Positions 10,041 to 20,766 of a stretch of 64,000 bases of DNA are shown here, piece by piece. Position 1 is the stretch's first letter; each line of letters starts with the position of its first letter. The DNA lies in contig MNEF01000116.1 of the NCBI GenBank assembly GCA_001917535.1, positions 54,077 through 118,076 of the forward strand. The letters run 5' to 3'. The notes beneath the pieces are model-generated. The model was not told the DNA's origin. It did no database searches and was given only the letters and a program-made list of their open reading frames with translations. The position numbers were made by a program, and so were the translations under genes. This DNA comes from Candidatus Rokubacteria bacterium 13_1_40CM_69_27 (GTDB taxonomy: Bacteria > Methylomirabilota > Methylomirabilia > Rokubacteriales > CSP1-6).

Positions 10041-10101
10041 TCGGCTCGCCTCGGACGCGGAAGCCCCCGCCCCCGGCCGTCCTGCGGCTCGCACGGCGGG
10101 G
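10041..10101 (+). repeat. Intergenic repeat, copy A (argJ-rpsB gap)
   Basis: GC-rich element in the 150 nt between argJ and rpsB. It starts GGCTCGCCTCGGACGCG and contains the exact 18-base core GGCCGTCCTGCGGCTCGC at 10075-10092. The flank can fold as CCCC-G-GCCGT / ACGGC-GGGG, with one bulge and a 12-nt loop. The same element occurs at 25716-25776 (opposite strand) and 39361-39472. It sits in the 5' leader of rpsB, opposite to transcription. No protein or promoter was seen in it. Confidence 0.8.
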
Positions 10102-10140
10102 CTCCGCACCGATGCGGCGCACAGCGTGCGTGATGGTGAG

Positions 10141-11397
10141 CTACGTCGTGTACTTGGCATTGATCCGCACATACTCCTCGCTCAGGTCGCACGTCCAGAC
10201 CCGGTCTTCGCCCCGGCCCAGGCCCAGGTCGATGGTGATCGTGTACTCCGACCTTCCCATGATCTCGCGAATGCGGTCCAGGCGCGCGCCTTCCCGGACC
10301 TCGCCCCGCTCGACCAGCGGCTCGTCCTCGAAGAGGATCCCCACCCGGTCCGGCTCCACCTTGGCCGCCGACTTGCCCAGCGCCATCATGAGGCGGCCCC
10401 AGTTGGGGTCCTGCCCGTTGAGCGCGGTCTTCACCAGGAACGAGTTGGCGACGCTCCGGGCCGCCAGCCGGGCGTCCTTGCCCGTCGTCGCCCCCCGCAC
10501 CGCGATGGTGACGAGCTTCGTCGCGCCCTCGCCGTCGCTCACCAGCATCCGCGCCAGCCGCGCGGTCAGCGCGTCGAGGCCGCGGGCGAACTGCCGGAGG
10601 CCGCGCCCGCCCGTCTCCAGCGGAGCGTTCTCGGCCAGGCCGTTGGCCAGCACCGCCACCGTGTCGCTGGTGGACTGATCGCCGTCCACCGTGATCCGGT
10701 TGAAGGAGCGGTCGACGCTGCCCCGCAGCACGCTCCCCAGCACACCCGTGCCGATGACGGCGTCGGTCGTGATGAAGCAGAACATCGTCGCCAGGTGAGG
10801 CTCGACCATCCCCACCCCCTTGGCGATCGCGCCGATGGTCACCGGTCGGCCGTTGACCTCGACTCGCAGCGCGGCCTCCTTGGGTCGCGTGTCGGTCGTC
10901 ATGATGGCCTCGGCCGCCGCCCGGCCGCCCTGCGGAGACAGCGCCTTCACCAGCTTCGGCAGGGCCGCGCGGATCTTGTCCATCGGCAGGAGCGGCCCGA
11001 TCACCCCGGTGGCGCCGATCAGCACGTGCTTGGCCGGGATCCTCAGCAGCTCCCCTACCAGCCGAGTGATCTCCCGCGCGTCACGCAGGCCCTGCTCGCC
11101 GGTGCAGACATTGGCGCAACCGCTGGAGGCGACGATGGCCTGGCCCACCCCGCCGCGGACGTGCTCCATGGAGACCAGGACCGACGCTCCCTTCACCCGA
11201 TTGGAGGTGAAGAGCGCCGCCGCCCGCGCCGGCGCCGATGAGTAGACCAGCGCGAGGTCTTTCTTGCTGCTGGGCTTGATGCCGGCGGCCACGCCGCCGG
11301 CGAGGATGCCGGGAACGGCGGTGACGCCGCCCTCCAGCCACTCGATGTCGCCCGACTTGCTCTCGGGCCTGGCGCCGGAGACCGTGGTGCCGGGCAC
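10141..11397 (-). CDS. argJ: Bifunctional ornithine acetyltransferase / N-acetylglutamate synthase
   Basis: Recycles the acetyl group from N-acetylornithine to glutamate in arginine synthesis. It is self-cleaving: the KGVGMVEPHLA-TM block (193-205) places the nucleophile at T204, giving alpha and beta chains. The length is 418 aa from GTG at 11397, which overlaps the argC stop (TAGTG). A longer open extension into argC was rejected. Whether it also makes N-acetylglutamate from acetyl-CoA (bifunctional form) cannot be decided from sequence alone. Confidence 0.95.
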   Translation of the reverse strand: MPGTTVSGARPESKSGDIEWLEGGVTAVPGILAGGVAAGIKPSSKKDLALVYSSAPARAAALFTSNRVKGASVLVSMEHVRGGVGQAIVASSGCANVCTGEQGLRDAREITRLVGELLRIPAKHVLIGATGVIGPLLPMDKIRAALPKLVKALSPQGGRAAAEAIMTTDTRPKEAALRVEVNGRPVTIGAIAKGVGMVEPHLATMFCFITTDAVIGTGVLGSVLRGSVDRSFNRITVDGDQSTSDTVAVLANGLAENAPLETGGRGLRQFARGLDALTARLARMLVSDGEGATKLVTIAVRGATTGKDARLAARSVANSFLVKTALNGQDPNWGRLMMALGKSAAKVEPDRVGILFEDEPLVERGEVREGARLDRIREIMGRSEYTITIDLGLGRGEDRVWTCDLSEEYVRINAKYTT

Positions 11398-12461
11398 TAG
11401 GGGTACACCGGCGGCGCTTCGAGACCCGTGCGCTCGTTCCACCCGCACAGGATGTTGAGGTCCTGGACTCCGTTCGCCGCGCCTCCCTTGCCGAGGTTGT
11501 CGAGCGCCGAGAGGCACACTGCCCGGCCCGTGCGGGCGTCCGCCACCACGGTCACGTCGCAGTAGTTGGAGCCGACCACGGCGCGCGTGGTGGGCCGCTC
11601 ACCCTCGGCCAGCACCCGCACGAACGGCTCGCCCGCGTAGAACTCCCGGTAGAGGGCCACGAGGTTGACCGTCGTCATCGTCGTTGCCAGCGGCACGACG
11701 GCCGTGGTGAAGAGACCACGGTTCAGCGGCGCCAGATGGGGCGTGAAGGTGACGCGGACCGGCCCGCCGGCCAGGGCCCCGAGCTCCTGCTCGATCTCGG
11801 GCGTGTGACGGTGCGACGTGATGGCGTAGGCCTGGATGTTCTCGTTGGCTTCCGTGTAGAGGTACATTGGATCGACCTTCCGGCCCTGGGCGCCCGCGCC
11901 GCTGACGCCCGACTTGCCGTCGATGACGATCCCGTCCAGGCGTGCCAGGCCGGCCCTGACCAGCGGCGCCATGGCCAGGATCGCGCCGGCCGGGTAGCAG
12001 CCGGGGGCGGCCACGAGCGCCGCCGAGGCGATGGACTTGCGGTGCAGCTCCGGGAGCCCGTACACCGCTTCGGCGAGCCCCTCGGGATCGATGTGAGGCG
12101 CCTTGTACCACACCGTGTAATCGTTGGCCTCATGCAGCCGGTAGTCGGCGGAGAGGTCGATGGCCCTGACGCGCCGGCGGCGCAGCACCGGCACCACCTT
12201 CTGAGATTCTAGATGGGGCAGCGCCAGGAAGACGACGTCCGCCACGTCGGCCAGCCACTGGGGCTCGAGGTCGTGGAGCGCGAGATCGGTGAGGGTCCGG
12301 AGATGAGGGTACACCGTGGCCAGCGGCTCGCCGGCCCGGCGCTCGGAGGTGACGCCGGTCACCTCGACGTTCGGATGCCGGAGGAGCAGGCGCAGGAGCT
12401 CGGCGCCGATATAGCCGCTGGCGCCGGCGACGGCAACGCGGATCGCTTTCGAGCCCACCAC
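11397..12461 (-). CDS. argC: N-acetyl-gamma-glutamyl-phosphate reductase
   Basis: NADPH-dependent third step of arginine synthesis. The Rossmann loop VAGASGYIGAELL is at 11-23, and the catalytic cysteine C155 lies in the AAPGCYPAGA block. The 354 aa length is normal. It sits 4 nt after rpsI and overlaps argJ, which ties arginine genes to a ribosomal-protein operon. Confidence 0.96.
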   Translation of the reverse strand: MVGSKAIRVAVAGASGYIGAELLRLLLRHPNVEVTGVTSERRAGEPLATVYPHLRTLTDLALHDLEPQWLADVADVVFLALPHLESQKVVPVLRRRRVRAIDLSADYRLHEANDYTVWYKAPHIDPEGLAEAVYGLPELHRKSIASAALVAAPGCYPAGAILAMAPLVRAGLARLDGIVIDGKSGVSGAGAQGRKVDPMYLYTEANENIQAYAITSHRHTPEIEQELGALAGGPVRVTFTPHLAPLNRGLFTTAVVPLATTMTTVNLVALYREFYAGEPFVRVLAEGERPTTRAVVGSNYCDVTVVADARTGRAVCLSALDNLGKGGAANGVQDLNILCGWNERTGLEAPPVYP

Positions 12462-12465
12462 CGAC

Positions 12466-12861
12466 CTACCGCTTGGAGTACTGGAACTTCTGGCGCGCGC
12501 CGGGCTGACCGTACTTCTTGCGCTCGCGCATCCGCGGATCGCGCGTCAGGAGTCCGGCCTTCTTCAGAGGCAGGCGGAGCTTCTCGTCGAACTGCACGAG
12601 GGCCCGCGCAATGCCGTGGCGCACCGCGCCGGCCTGGCCCGAGGGGCCGCCGCCGGCGACGCTGACGAGCACGTCGAACTGTTCCGCGGTGTTCGTCAAC
12701 TGCAGCGGCTGCGCGATGATCATCCGCAGCGTCTCGCGGGGAAAGTAGTCCTCGAAGGGTCGGCGGTTGATGACGATGCGCCCCGCCCCCGGCCGGATCC
12801 ACACCCGCGCCACCGAGGTCTTCCTCCGACCGGTCCCGTAGAAGCGATCGAGGACGGCCAT
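12466..12861 (-). CDS. rpsI: 30S ribosomal protein S9
   Basis: Small-subunit protein whose basic C-terminal tail reaches the P-site tRNA. The 131 aa protein has the [12 protein letters not shown] start (10-21), [10 protein letters not shown], and ends QKFQYSKR, the canonical tail. ATG overlaps the rplM stop as TGATG. Confidence 0.98.
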   Translation of the reverse strand: MAVLDRFYGTGRRKTSVARVWIRPGAGRIVINRRPFEDYFPRETLRMIIAQPLQLTNTAEQFDVLVSVAGGGPSGQAGAVRHGIARALVQFDEKLRLPLKKAGLLTRDPRMRERKKYGQPGARQKFQYSKR

Positions 12862-13316
12862 CAGCGGCCTCCCGTCTTCGGCCCCAAGCCCGCCGGCAGC
12901 GGGGCGGGCTGCTGCGCCTGATGGGGATGCGCCGCGCCGCGGTAGACCTTCAGCTTCTTACCCATCGCGCGTCCCAGCCGGTTCTTCGGCAGCATGCCCT
13001 GCACGGCCCACTCGATCACGCGCTCGGGATGGGTCCGGAGCATCTTTCCCGCATTCACCTCGTGCAGATGGCCAATATAGCCCGTATGCCAGCGGTACAT
13101 CTTGTCGCGCAGCTTGCGTCCGGTGAGGTGCACCTTCTCGGCGTTTACCACCACCACGTGGTCGCCGACGTCGAGATGGGGCGTGAAGGTCGGCTTGTGC
13201 TTGCCGCGCAGAATTGCCGCGACGCGGCTCGCCAGGCGCCCGAGCACCTGGCCGTCGGCGTCGACGACGAACCATTTCCGGTCGATCTCACTCTCCTTCG
13301 GTATCGGCGTCGGCAT
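12861..13316 (-). CDS. rplM: 50S ribosomal protein L13
   Basis: Large-subunit assembly protein, 151 aa, with the [18 protein letters not shown] start, the [14 protein letters not shown] segment and an [13 protein letters not shown] block. First gene of the long minus-strand run; a good promoter lies 60-90 nt upstream. AAGGGG lies 5 nt before ATG. The last 15 residues (Pro/Ala/Gly-rich) extend beyond the usual end. Confidence 0.97.
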   Translation of the reverse strand: MPTPIPKESEIDRKWFVVDADGQVLGRLASRVAAILRGKHKPTFTPHLDVGDHVVVVNAEKVHLTGRKLRDKMYRWHTGYIGHLHEVNAGKMLRTHPERVIEWAVQGMLPKNRLGRAMGKKLKVYRGAAHPHQAQQPAPLPAGLGPKTGGR

Positions 13317-13378
13317 CGTTTCCCCTTGGTGTCAGGGCCGGCTAAGTAGGCCTGAGAACGGCAAAATTGCAACGTCAT

Positions 13379-13407
13379 AGCGTAACGGAAAACCCCGGTC
13401 CTGTCAA
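13379..13407 (-). promoter_or_regulatory. Sigma-70-type promoter of the rplM operon
   Basis: On the minus strand, a perfect -35 TTGACA (13407-13402), 17 nt spacer, then TACGCT (13384-13379) as -10. Transcription would begin near 13372, giving a leader of about 55 nt before rplM. No hairpin or other feature was recognised in the rest of the 13317-13428 gap. Confidence 0.7.
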
Positions 13408-13428
13408 CGAATCGGCCCCAGGGCCCAT

Positions 13429-14082
13429 TCATCCGCGCGTCTTGTCGGGCCAGGGACAGAGCGTCCGCACCGGGCAAACAGGGCAGAGGGGCTTGCGCGC
13501 CGTGCAGGTCCGGCGTCCGTGGGCCTGGAAGAGGTGGCAGGTCCGTGTCCACTTCGTCCGGGGCAGCACCTCCCGGAGCTGGTCGTGGATCTGGTCGGGG
13601 TCCTTCGACTGGGCCAGACCCAGGCGCTGTGACACCCGGAAGACGTGGGTGTCGACCGCGATGGCCTGCTCGCCGAAGGCGTTGCCCAACACGACGTTGG
13701 CGGTCTTCAGGCCGACCCCGGGCAGCGCCACCAGCGCTTCGCGCGAGCGCGGCACCTCGCCGCCGTGCTTGTCCAGGAGCGCCCTGGCCATGCCGATGAT
13801 CGCCCGGGTCTTGGCGCGGAAGAAGCCGGTGGACTGGACCTCGCGCTCCAGGGTCGCCTGATCCGCTCGCGCGTAGTCCTCCGCGCTCCGGTACTTGCGG
13901 AACAGCGAACGCGTGACGATGTTGACCCGCTCGTCCGTGCACTGCGCGGAGAGGATGGTGGCCACCAGCAGCTCGAGCGGAGTGCTGAACTCCAGCGCGA
14001 TCTTCGCGTCCGGATACGCTCGCTCGAGCGCGGCGACGATCTTCCGGGCGCGCGCCCTCTTCGCCTCCCTGGACTCCCGCAT
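13429..14082 (-). CDS. nth: Endonuclease III (DNA glycosylase/AP lyase)
   Basis: Removes oxidised pyrimidines in base-excision repair. The 217 aa protein has the helix-hairpin-helix LPGVGLKTANVV with catalytic K126, and the acidic D144 in VDTHVFRV. The C-terminal [4Fe-4S] ligands C193, C200, C203, C209 have the exact C-x6-C-x2-C-x5-C spacing. It is transcribed towards the rplM promoter. Confidence 0.96.
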   Translation of the reverse strand: MRESREAKRARARKIVAALERAYPDAKIALEFSTPLELLVATILSAQCTDERVNIVTRSLFRKYRSAEDYARADQATLEREVQSTGFFRAKTRAIIGMARALLDKHGGEVPRSREALVALPGVGLKTANVVLGNAFGEQAIAVDTHVFRVSQRLGLAQSKDPDQIHDQLREVLPRTKWTRTCHLFQAHGRRTCTARKPLCPVCPVRTLCPWPDKTRG

Positions 14083-14100
14083 GATCCGCGACCTATGCCC

Positions 14101-14520
14101 TCAGCGCGCCAGTCGACCGCGGATGAGCGCGATGCGCTCGCCCAGCTCGGCGGCCGTCAGCCGCCGTGGTTCGTGGTCCACGCGCCAGGCCGGTCCCCCG
14201 GGGGCGGGATCGCCCGCGAGGCGGGGGATGAGGTGCCAGTGGATGTGCGGCACCTGATTGCCGAGCAGCTCGTAGTTCAGCTTCACGGCGCCGAACGCCA
14301 CCGCCAGCGCGCGCGCGACGTCCGTCACCTCTTCGATGAGCTGGCCGCGCTCATGGCGGCTGAGGTCGAACAGCTCCGTCGCGTGCCGCTTGAGCACCAG
14401 CACCGTCCAGCCGACAAAGAACTGATCGTCGTGCAGATAAGCCACCGACAGACCCAGGTCGGCGATCCGATGGTCTCCGCGGGGCCACCCACCGCTGCAC
14501 GCCGGACAGTCGGCCTTCAC
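14101..14520 (-). CDS. HIT-family hydrolase/transferase
   Basis: Histidine-triad nucleotide-binding protein of 139 aa. The triad H92-I-H94-W-H96 lies in PHIHWHLIPR; an N-terminal C5xxC8 pair may bind zinc. Such proteins hydrolyse nucleoside phosphoramidates or dinucleoside polyphosphates; the substrate is not known here. GTG at 14520 overlaps the aminotransferase stop as GTGA; longer extensions upstream lie in that gene and look like shadow sequence. Confidence 0.88.
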   Translation of the reverse strand: MKADCPACSGGWPRGDHRIADLGLSVAYLHDDQFFVGWTVLVLKRHATELFDLSRHERGQLIEEVTDVARALAVAFGAVKLNYELLGNQVPHIHWHLIPRLAGDPAPGGPAWRVDHEPRRLTAAELGERIALIRGRLAR

Positions 14521-15674
14521 CCGCGCGTGGCGAGAAAGCGCCCCAGCCGACGCAGCCCCTCCTGGATGCGCGGGAGCGAGGCGGCATAGGAGAAGCGCAG
14601 GTAGCCCTCGGCGTTGGCGCCGAACGCCGCCCCCGGTGTGACGGCAACGTGACACCCCTCGAGGATCTGGAAGGCGAAATGCGTGGAGTCGCTGGTGTAC
14701 CGGCGCGCGTTGGCCAGGACATAGAAGGCGCCGGTGGGCTCGAAGCCCACGCCGAGCCCGGCGGCCCGCAGCCCGGCGATCATGGCGCGCCGCCGCTCGT
14801 CGAAGATCTGCCGGAACCGGCGGGCGTCCTCGCCGGCCTCGCGCAGGGCCGCGACCCCCGCCCACTGGACGAACTCGTTCGTCGAGATGAAGAAATTGCC
14901 GAAGATCTTCTGGAGCGAGCGGATGTGGCTAGGGGGCGCGATGAGGTAGCCCAGGCGCCAGCCGGTCATGGCGAAGGCCTTCGAAAAGCCGTTGAGCACG
15001 AAGGCGCGGTCCGTGTATTCCAGAATGGAGCGGTCGCGACCCGCGTAGGAGAGGCCGTGGTAGATCTCGTCCGAGATGACGACGAGGTCGCGTCCCGGCG
15101 TCAGCTCGGCGATGGCCGCCATGCGCTCGGGCGAGAGGACCGTCCCGGTGGGGTTGGCCGGCGAGTTGATGAGGATCGCCCTGGTGCGCGGCCCGAGGCG
15201 CTCGCGGATGGCCTCCGGCCGGTACTGGAACGCGTCCTCCTCGGTCACGCCGACATAGGCGGGCACGCCCTCGGCGTAGCGGATGAAGTTCGGGTAACAC
15301 GCATAGTACGGATCCGAGAGCACCACCTCGTCGCCGGGGTCGAGGAGATGGCCGAACAGCAGGAGCATCGCCGGCGAGGTGCCCGGGGTGACGAGAATCT
15401 GGTCCGGCGAGACCTCGACGTCGTAGGTCTGGGCGTAGTGCTCGGCGATCGCCTCGCGCAGGGGCAGGATGCCGAGGCTGGCCGCGTAACGGGTGCGGCC
15501 GTCCTTGATCGCCCGCTCCACCGCCTCGACGATCACCGGCGGTGTGTCGAAGTCCGGCTCGCCGAACTCCAGGTGCACGACATCGGCGCCCGCGCGCTCC
15601 AGCGCCTGGGCCCGCTCGAAGACCTCGACGGCCAGGAACGGCTCGATGTGCTCGGTCCGCCGCGACGACCTCAT
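14517..15674 (-). CDS. Class I/II pyridoxal-phosphate aminotransferase
   Basis: Fold-type I aminotransferase of 385 aa, related to aspartate aminotransferases. The substrate-binding block SPANPTG is at 171-177, the cofactor Asp in SDEIYHG at about 202, and the Schiff-base lysine K232 in FSKAFAMTGWRLG. The true amino donor cannot be told from sequence. It overlaps the glycosyltransferase frame by 4 nt and the HIT gene by 4 nt. Confidence 0.92.
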   Translation of the reverse strand: MRSSRRTEHIEPFLAVEVFERAQALERAGADVVHLEFGEPDFDTPPVIVEAVERAIKDGRTRYAASLGILPLREAIAEHYAQTYDVEVSPDQILVTPGTSPAMLLLFGHLLDPGDEVVLSDPYYACYPNFIRYAEGVPAYVGVTEEDAFQYRPEAIRERLGPRTRAILINSPANPTGTVLSPERMAAIAELTPGRDLVVISDEIYHGLSYAGRDRSILEYTDRAFVLNGFSKAFAMTGWRLGYLIAPPSHIRSLQKIFGNFFISTNEFVQWAGVAALREAGEDARRFRQIFDERRRAMIAGLRAAGLGVGFEPTGAFYVLANARRYTSDSTHFAFQILEGCHVAVTPGAAFGANAEGYLRFSYAASLPRIQEGLRRLGRFLATRG

Positions 15675-16324
15675 GCCGCTTTGCCCCTACGCAGCCGCGC
15701 CAGCACGACCTCACAGAGCATCCGGGGCCCGCTCTTGAAGATACCGGTCTTGCTGCCCGCCTGATCGGTCCAGTTCACCGGCACCTCGACGACGCGGTAC
15801 CCCAGCACGCGCGCCAGCAAGAGCAGCTCGACGTCGAAGCCGAAGCCGGCGGTCCGCAGACGCGGGAACAGATCGCCGGCGGCGGCCGTGAAGGCCTTGA
15901 ATCCGCACTGCGAGTCGGCGATCGCCCCCACCCCGAGCCGCGCGACGATCCAATTGAAGAGGCGCTCGGCCGCCACGCGGTGGCGCCGCGCATTGACCGA
16001 CACCCCTCGATCGGGCAGCCACCGCGAGCCGATGGCGATGTCGGCCCCCGACGCCAGGGCGCTCTCGAGCCGGTTCACCTCGGCGATGGGGGTCGCCCCA
16101 TCGGCGTCCGTGAAGAGCCGGAGGGTGCCGCGGGCCGCCAGCATACCTTGGCGCACCGCGGCACCCTTGCCACGGTTGCGCTCACTGCGGAGCAGCCGCA
16201 TCGTCCGATGCGCCTGAGCGGCCGCCTGGACCACGCCGGCGGTCCGGTCGGCGCTCCCGTCGTCCACGACCAGCACCTCGTAGGGCTTCCCTCGCCCTGC
16301 GAAGAAGCCCGCGAGCGGAAACCT
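15671..16324 (-). pseudogene. Family 2 glycosyltransferase lacking its 5' end
   Basis: Dolichyl-phosphate mannose/glucose synthase-like family 2 glycosyltransferase. The nucleotide-sugar block YEVLVVDDGSADRT, the FTDADGATP metal motif and the IGSRW and QCGFKAF segments are all present. The expected first 20-25 residues (the SVVIPAYNE strand that opens the GT2 fold) are absent: upstream of about 16324 the bases belong to the malic enzyme gene. In this frame no ATG, GTG or TTG occurs between the malic coding sequence and VVDD. The gene looks 5'-truncated by a short deletion, in the genome or in the assembly. Confidence 0.6.
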
Positions 16325-17741
16325 CGACGCGCCGGCGTCGGCGGGCGGTCCCCGTCTCCTGGGAGGCTCGGGCCACGCCGTCCGCCACCGCCAGCGCCAC
16401 GTTCTTGTTGAAGACGCTGGGAATGACGTACTCCTCACCGAGCTCGCTCCGCGTCACGCACCCGGCGATGGCGCGCGCCGCCGCCAGTTTCATCTCGTCG
16501 TTCACCGTCCGCGCCCGCGAGTCCAGGAGGCCGCGGAAGAACCCCGGGAAGCAGAGCACGTTGTTGATCTGGTTCGGGTAGTCGGACCGGCCCGTCGCCA
16601 TCACGCGCACGTGCCGCTCGGCCTCCTCGGGCTGGATCTCGGGGACTGGGTTCGCCATGGCGAAGACGATCGGATCGCGGGCCATGCGCTTGATGTCGCG
16701 GACGGTCAGGATGCCGGGAACGCTGAGCCCGATGAAGACATCCGCCCGCTCGAGCGCGTCGCCGAGGCGCCCCTTCACCTGGCGGGGGTTCGTGGCGGAG
16801 GCGACCCATCGCTTCATGAAGTCCAGGCCCTCCGGGCGGCCGCGGTAGATCGTCCCGTGCTCGTCGACGCCGATGATGTCCCGCACCCCGCTCGACAGGA
16901 GGATCTTGATCGTCGCCGTGCCCGCCGCCCCCACCCCCGTCACCACCACGCGGATCTTTTCGAGATGCTTGCGCACGATCTTCAACGCGTTGAGCAGTGC
17001 GGCCAGGACGACGACCGCGGTGCCGTGCTGATCGTCGTGAAAGACCGGGATGTCGAGGTCCTTGCGCAGCCGGGTCTCGATCTCGAAGCATCGGGGAGCG
17101 GCGATGTCCTCGAGATTCACGCCTCCGAAGGCCGGCGCCACCAGCTTGACGGTCTCGACGATCTTGTCTACGTCCTTGGTCGCCAGACAGAGGGGAAAGG
17201 CGTCCACGTTGGCGAACTCCTTGAAGAGCATCGCCTTGCCTTCCATGACCGGCAGGGCCGCCTCGGGTCCGATGTCGCCCAGGCCGAGGACGGCCGTCCC
17301 ATCGGTGACGACGGCGACGGTGTTCTGCTTGATGGTCAGCGCGAAGGCGCGCTCCCGGTCGTCCCGGATGGCCAGGCAGACGCGGGCGACGCCGGGCGTG
17401 TAGACCATCGACAGGTCGTCGCGCGTGCGAACGGGGACCTTGTTGTGGATCTCGATCTTGCCGCCCAGGTGCATCAGGAAGGTACGGTCGGAGACGTTGA
17501 CGACGCGCACGCCGGCGATCTGCTTGAGCCGATTGACGATCTGCTGGCCGTGCACGCTGTCGCTGGCCTTGACGGTGATGTCGCGCAGCACCCGGTCGCG
17601 CTGGGACTCGACGAGGTCGACCGCGCCGATGTCGCCCCCGGCCTCGCCGATGGCGGACGCGACGCGGCCGAGCATGCCGGGACGGTTCCGGATCTCCACG
17701 CGGACCGCGATGCTGTAGCTCGCGCTCGGCGCCACGGCCAT
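16182..17741 (-). CDS. ACT-domain NAD(P)-dependent malic enzyme, with abnormal C terminus
   Basis: Oxidatively decarboxylates malate to pyruvate. Residues about 8-85 form an ACT domain (possible amino-acid regulation); the catalytic part has YTPGVA with Y114 and EGKAMLFKEF with K169. The Rossmann block TGVGAAGTA follows. The ATG overlaps the cinA stop (TGATG). The family would be expected to end about residue 465, after VARASQETG; here the frame runs on for about 50 Arg-rich residues into the glycosyltransferase in another frame. That tail has no family resemblance and is probably a by-product of the deletion described for the next gene. Confidence 0.9.
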   Translation of the reverse strand: MAVAPSASYSIAVRVEIRNRPGMLGRVASAIGEAGGDIGAVDLVESQRDRVLRDITVKASDSVHGQQIVNRLKQIAGVRVVNVSDRTFLMHLGGKIEIHNKVPVRTRDDLSMVYTPGVARVCLAIRDDRERAFALTIKQNTVAVVTDGTAVLGLGDIGPEAALPVMEGKAMLFKEFANVDAFPLCLATKDVDKIVETVKLVAPAFGGVNLEDIAAPRCFEIETRLRKDLDIPVFHDDQHGTAVVVLAALLNALKIVRKHLEKIRVVVTGVGAAGTATIKILLSSGVRDIIGVDEHGTIYRGRPEGLDFMKRWVASATNPRQVKGRLGDALERADVFIGLSVPGILTVRDIKRMARDPIVFAMANPVPEIQPEEAERHVRVMATGRSDYPNQINNVLCFPGFFRGLLDSRARTVNDEMKLAAARAIAGCVTRSELGEEYVIPSVFNKNVALAVADGVARASQETGTARRRRRVEVSARGLLRRAREALRGAGRGRRERRPDRRRGPGGRSGASDDAAAPQ

Positions 17742-18967
17742 CAGCGCGGCTCCGCCGGCAGCGTCCGGCGAATGAGATCCAGCAGCAGGGTGGCCGTCCG
17801 GATCCGCATGGAGGGCAGATCGCCGCCGAAGCGGTACTCGCGGGCCTGGCCGTGAGCGCCGTTGGCGCTGACGGCGACGATCGCCCGCACGGTCGGCGGC
17901 GACGTGCCGGGCACAGGCTCGAGCCAGCTCGCCGCCCCCATGGCGGCGCCGGCCCACTTCGCCGCGGCCGCAGCCAGGGCACGCGTCCGCTCTGCGGATC
18001 CCTCCGCCGTCCTGGCGTCGAGCCCCAGACGCTCCGCCTCCGAGGAATCGGCCAGCACGATGCCTCCTGCGAACACCCCCGGCGCCGACGCGGCGAGGCG
18101 GCCGCTGGCCACGCCGGCGCCGCCGACCTCGACGATCGCCACCCGCCCCTGTACCGCCTTCAGGCGGGCCGCGATCTCGGTCTCCAGCGTCGCGTCGTCG
18201 GCGCCGAACACGGCGTCGCCCAGCCTGGCGCGGATTTCGGTCTCGACGGGCGCGATGAGACGCTCGGCCGACGCCGCGTCGTCGGCCTTGGCGGCGATGC
18301 GGACATCTACCTGGCCCAGGTGCGCCAGCGTGCCGACCGTGGGATTGGCGCCCTTCTCCATAAAGTCCGCCAGAAGCTCGCCGATCCGGCTCTCGCCCAG
18401 GCCGACCGTCTTCAGGACGCGCAGCCGTATCTCCCCTTGGACGCCGAGGCGCTTGCGGAGATAGGGGATGACGCGGTTCACCAGCAGGTACTCCATTTCC
18501 CGGGGAACCCCGGGCAGGGTAATGACGGTTTTAGCGTGGTGCTCCACGATGAAGGCGGGCGCCGTCCCGACGGGGTTCTCCACCGGGATCGCGCCGGCGG
18601 GGATGTGTGCCTGGCGGCGGTTCGAGGGCGACAGCCGGAGTCCCCGGGCGGCGAAGTAGGCCTCGATCTGGCCCATCAGCTCACCCGAGAACACCAGTTC
18701 CCGATCCGTGGCAGCCGCCACCGCCGCCCGGGTGATGTCGTCGGCCGTGGGGCCGATGCCTCCGGTCGTGATGATGACGTCCGAGCGTCCCAGGGCCTGG
18801 CGGAGGGTCGCGGTCAGCCGACTCAGATTGTCCCCGACGATCGTCTTGTAGAAAAGGTTGAGGCCTATCCGGGCGAGGTACCGTGCGATGACAGCGGAGT
18901 TTGTGTCGACGATCTGCCCGAGCAGCAGCTCGGATCCGACGGCAATGACCTCCGCCTCCAAAAGCAT
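17741..18967 (-). CDS. CinA-like protein with degenerate amidase domain
   Basis: Two-domain protein of 408 aa. Residues 1-170 are a MoCF/MoaB-like domain (IAVGSELLLGQIVDTN, TTGGIGPTADDITR), the part linked to ADP-ribose pyrophosphatase activity in CinA. The C-terminal third resembles nicotinamide-nucleotide amidase, but the ESCTGG nucleophile motif reads EVGGAG, so the Ser-Cys is gone. Deamidase activity is therefore doubtful. It heads the malic enzyme pair and diverges from the sigma gene. Confidence 0.85.
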   Translation of the reverse strand: MLLEAEVIAVGSELLLGQIVDTNSAVIARYLARIGLNLFYKTIVGDNLSRLTATLRQALGRSDVIITTGGIGPTADDITRAAVAAATDRELVFSGELMGQIEAYFAARGLRLSPSNRRQAHIPAGAIPVENPVGTAPAFIVEHHAKTVITLPGVPREMEYLLVNRVIPYLRKRLGVQGEIRLRVLKTVGLGESRIGELLADFMEKGANPTVGTLAHLGQVDVRIAAKADDAASAERLIAPVETEIRARLGDAVFGADDATLETEIAARLKAVQGRVAIVEVGGAGVASGRLAASAPGVFAGGIVLADSSEAERLGLDARTAEGSAERTRALAAAAAKWAGAAMGAASWLEPVPGTSPPTVRAIVAVSANGAHGQAREYRFGGDLPSMRIRTATLLLDLIRRTLPAEPR

Positions 18968-19056
18968 CCCCCCGGGCCGCCCATCTTAACAGAGCAAAGA
19001 CGGGCCGAATACGTGAACGCCGGTACCCAGTCTACCAATCCGATTGCCGGGCGATT

Positions 19057-19070
19057 GTCGTATTTACGAC
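19057..19070. promoter_or_regulatory. Perfect inverted repeat upstream of the sigma gene
   Basis: GTCGTA-TT-TACGAC, a 6-bp perfect dyad in the 216-nt divergent gap between cinA and the sigma-factor gene. It could be an operator or a small hairpin. No confident -35/-10 pair was found in the gap, so its relation to a promoter is unknown. Confidence 0.3.
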
Positions 19071-19183
19071 GGGTTAGAGAATCCTGTGACGTCTTGGCCT
19101 GCTTCTTGTACGTAACAGAAGCCTGAAACGGACTCCGTCACGGACACATCTAACAAGCAGGGAGCGGGAGTGTTGGTGACGCG

Positions 19184-20683
<1,500 letters not shown>

Positions 20684-20766
20684 CCACTCCGGGCGCGTGG
20701 CGGGCGGGGTACTGCTCGACCACGAGCCCGGACTTCGATTCCGCTTCGCGATTCACCACCTACGCG

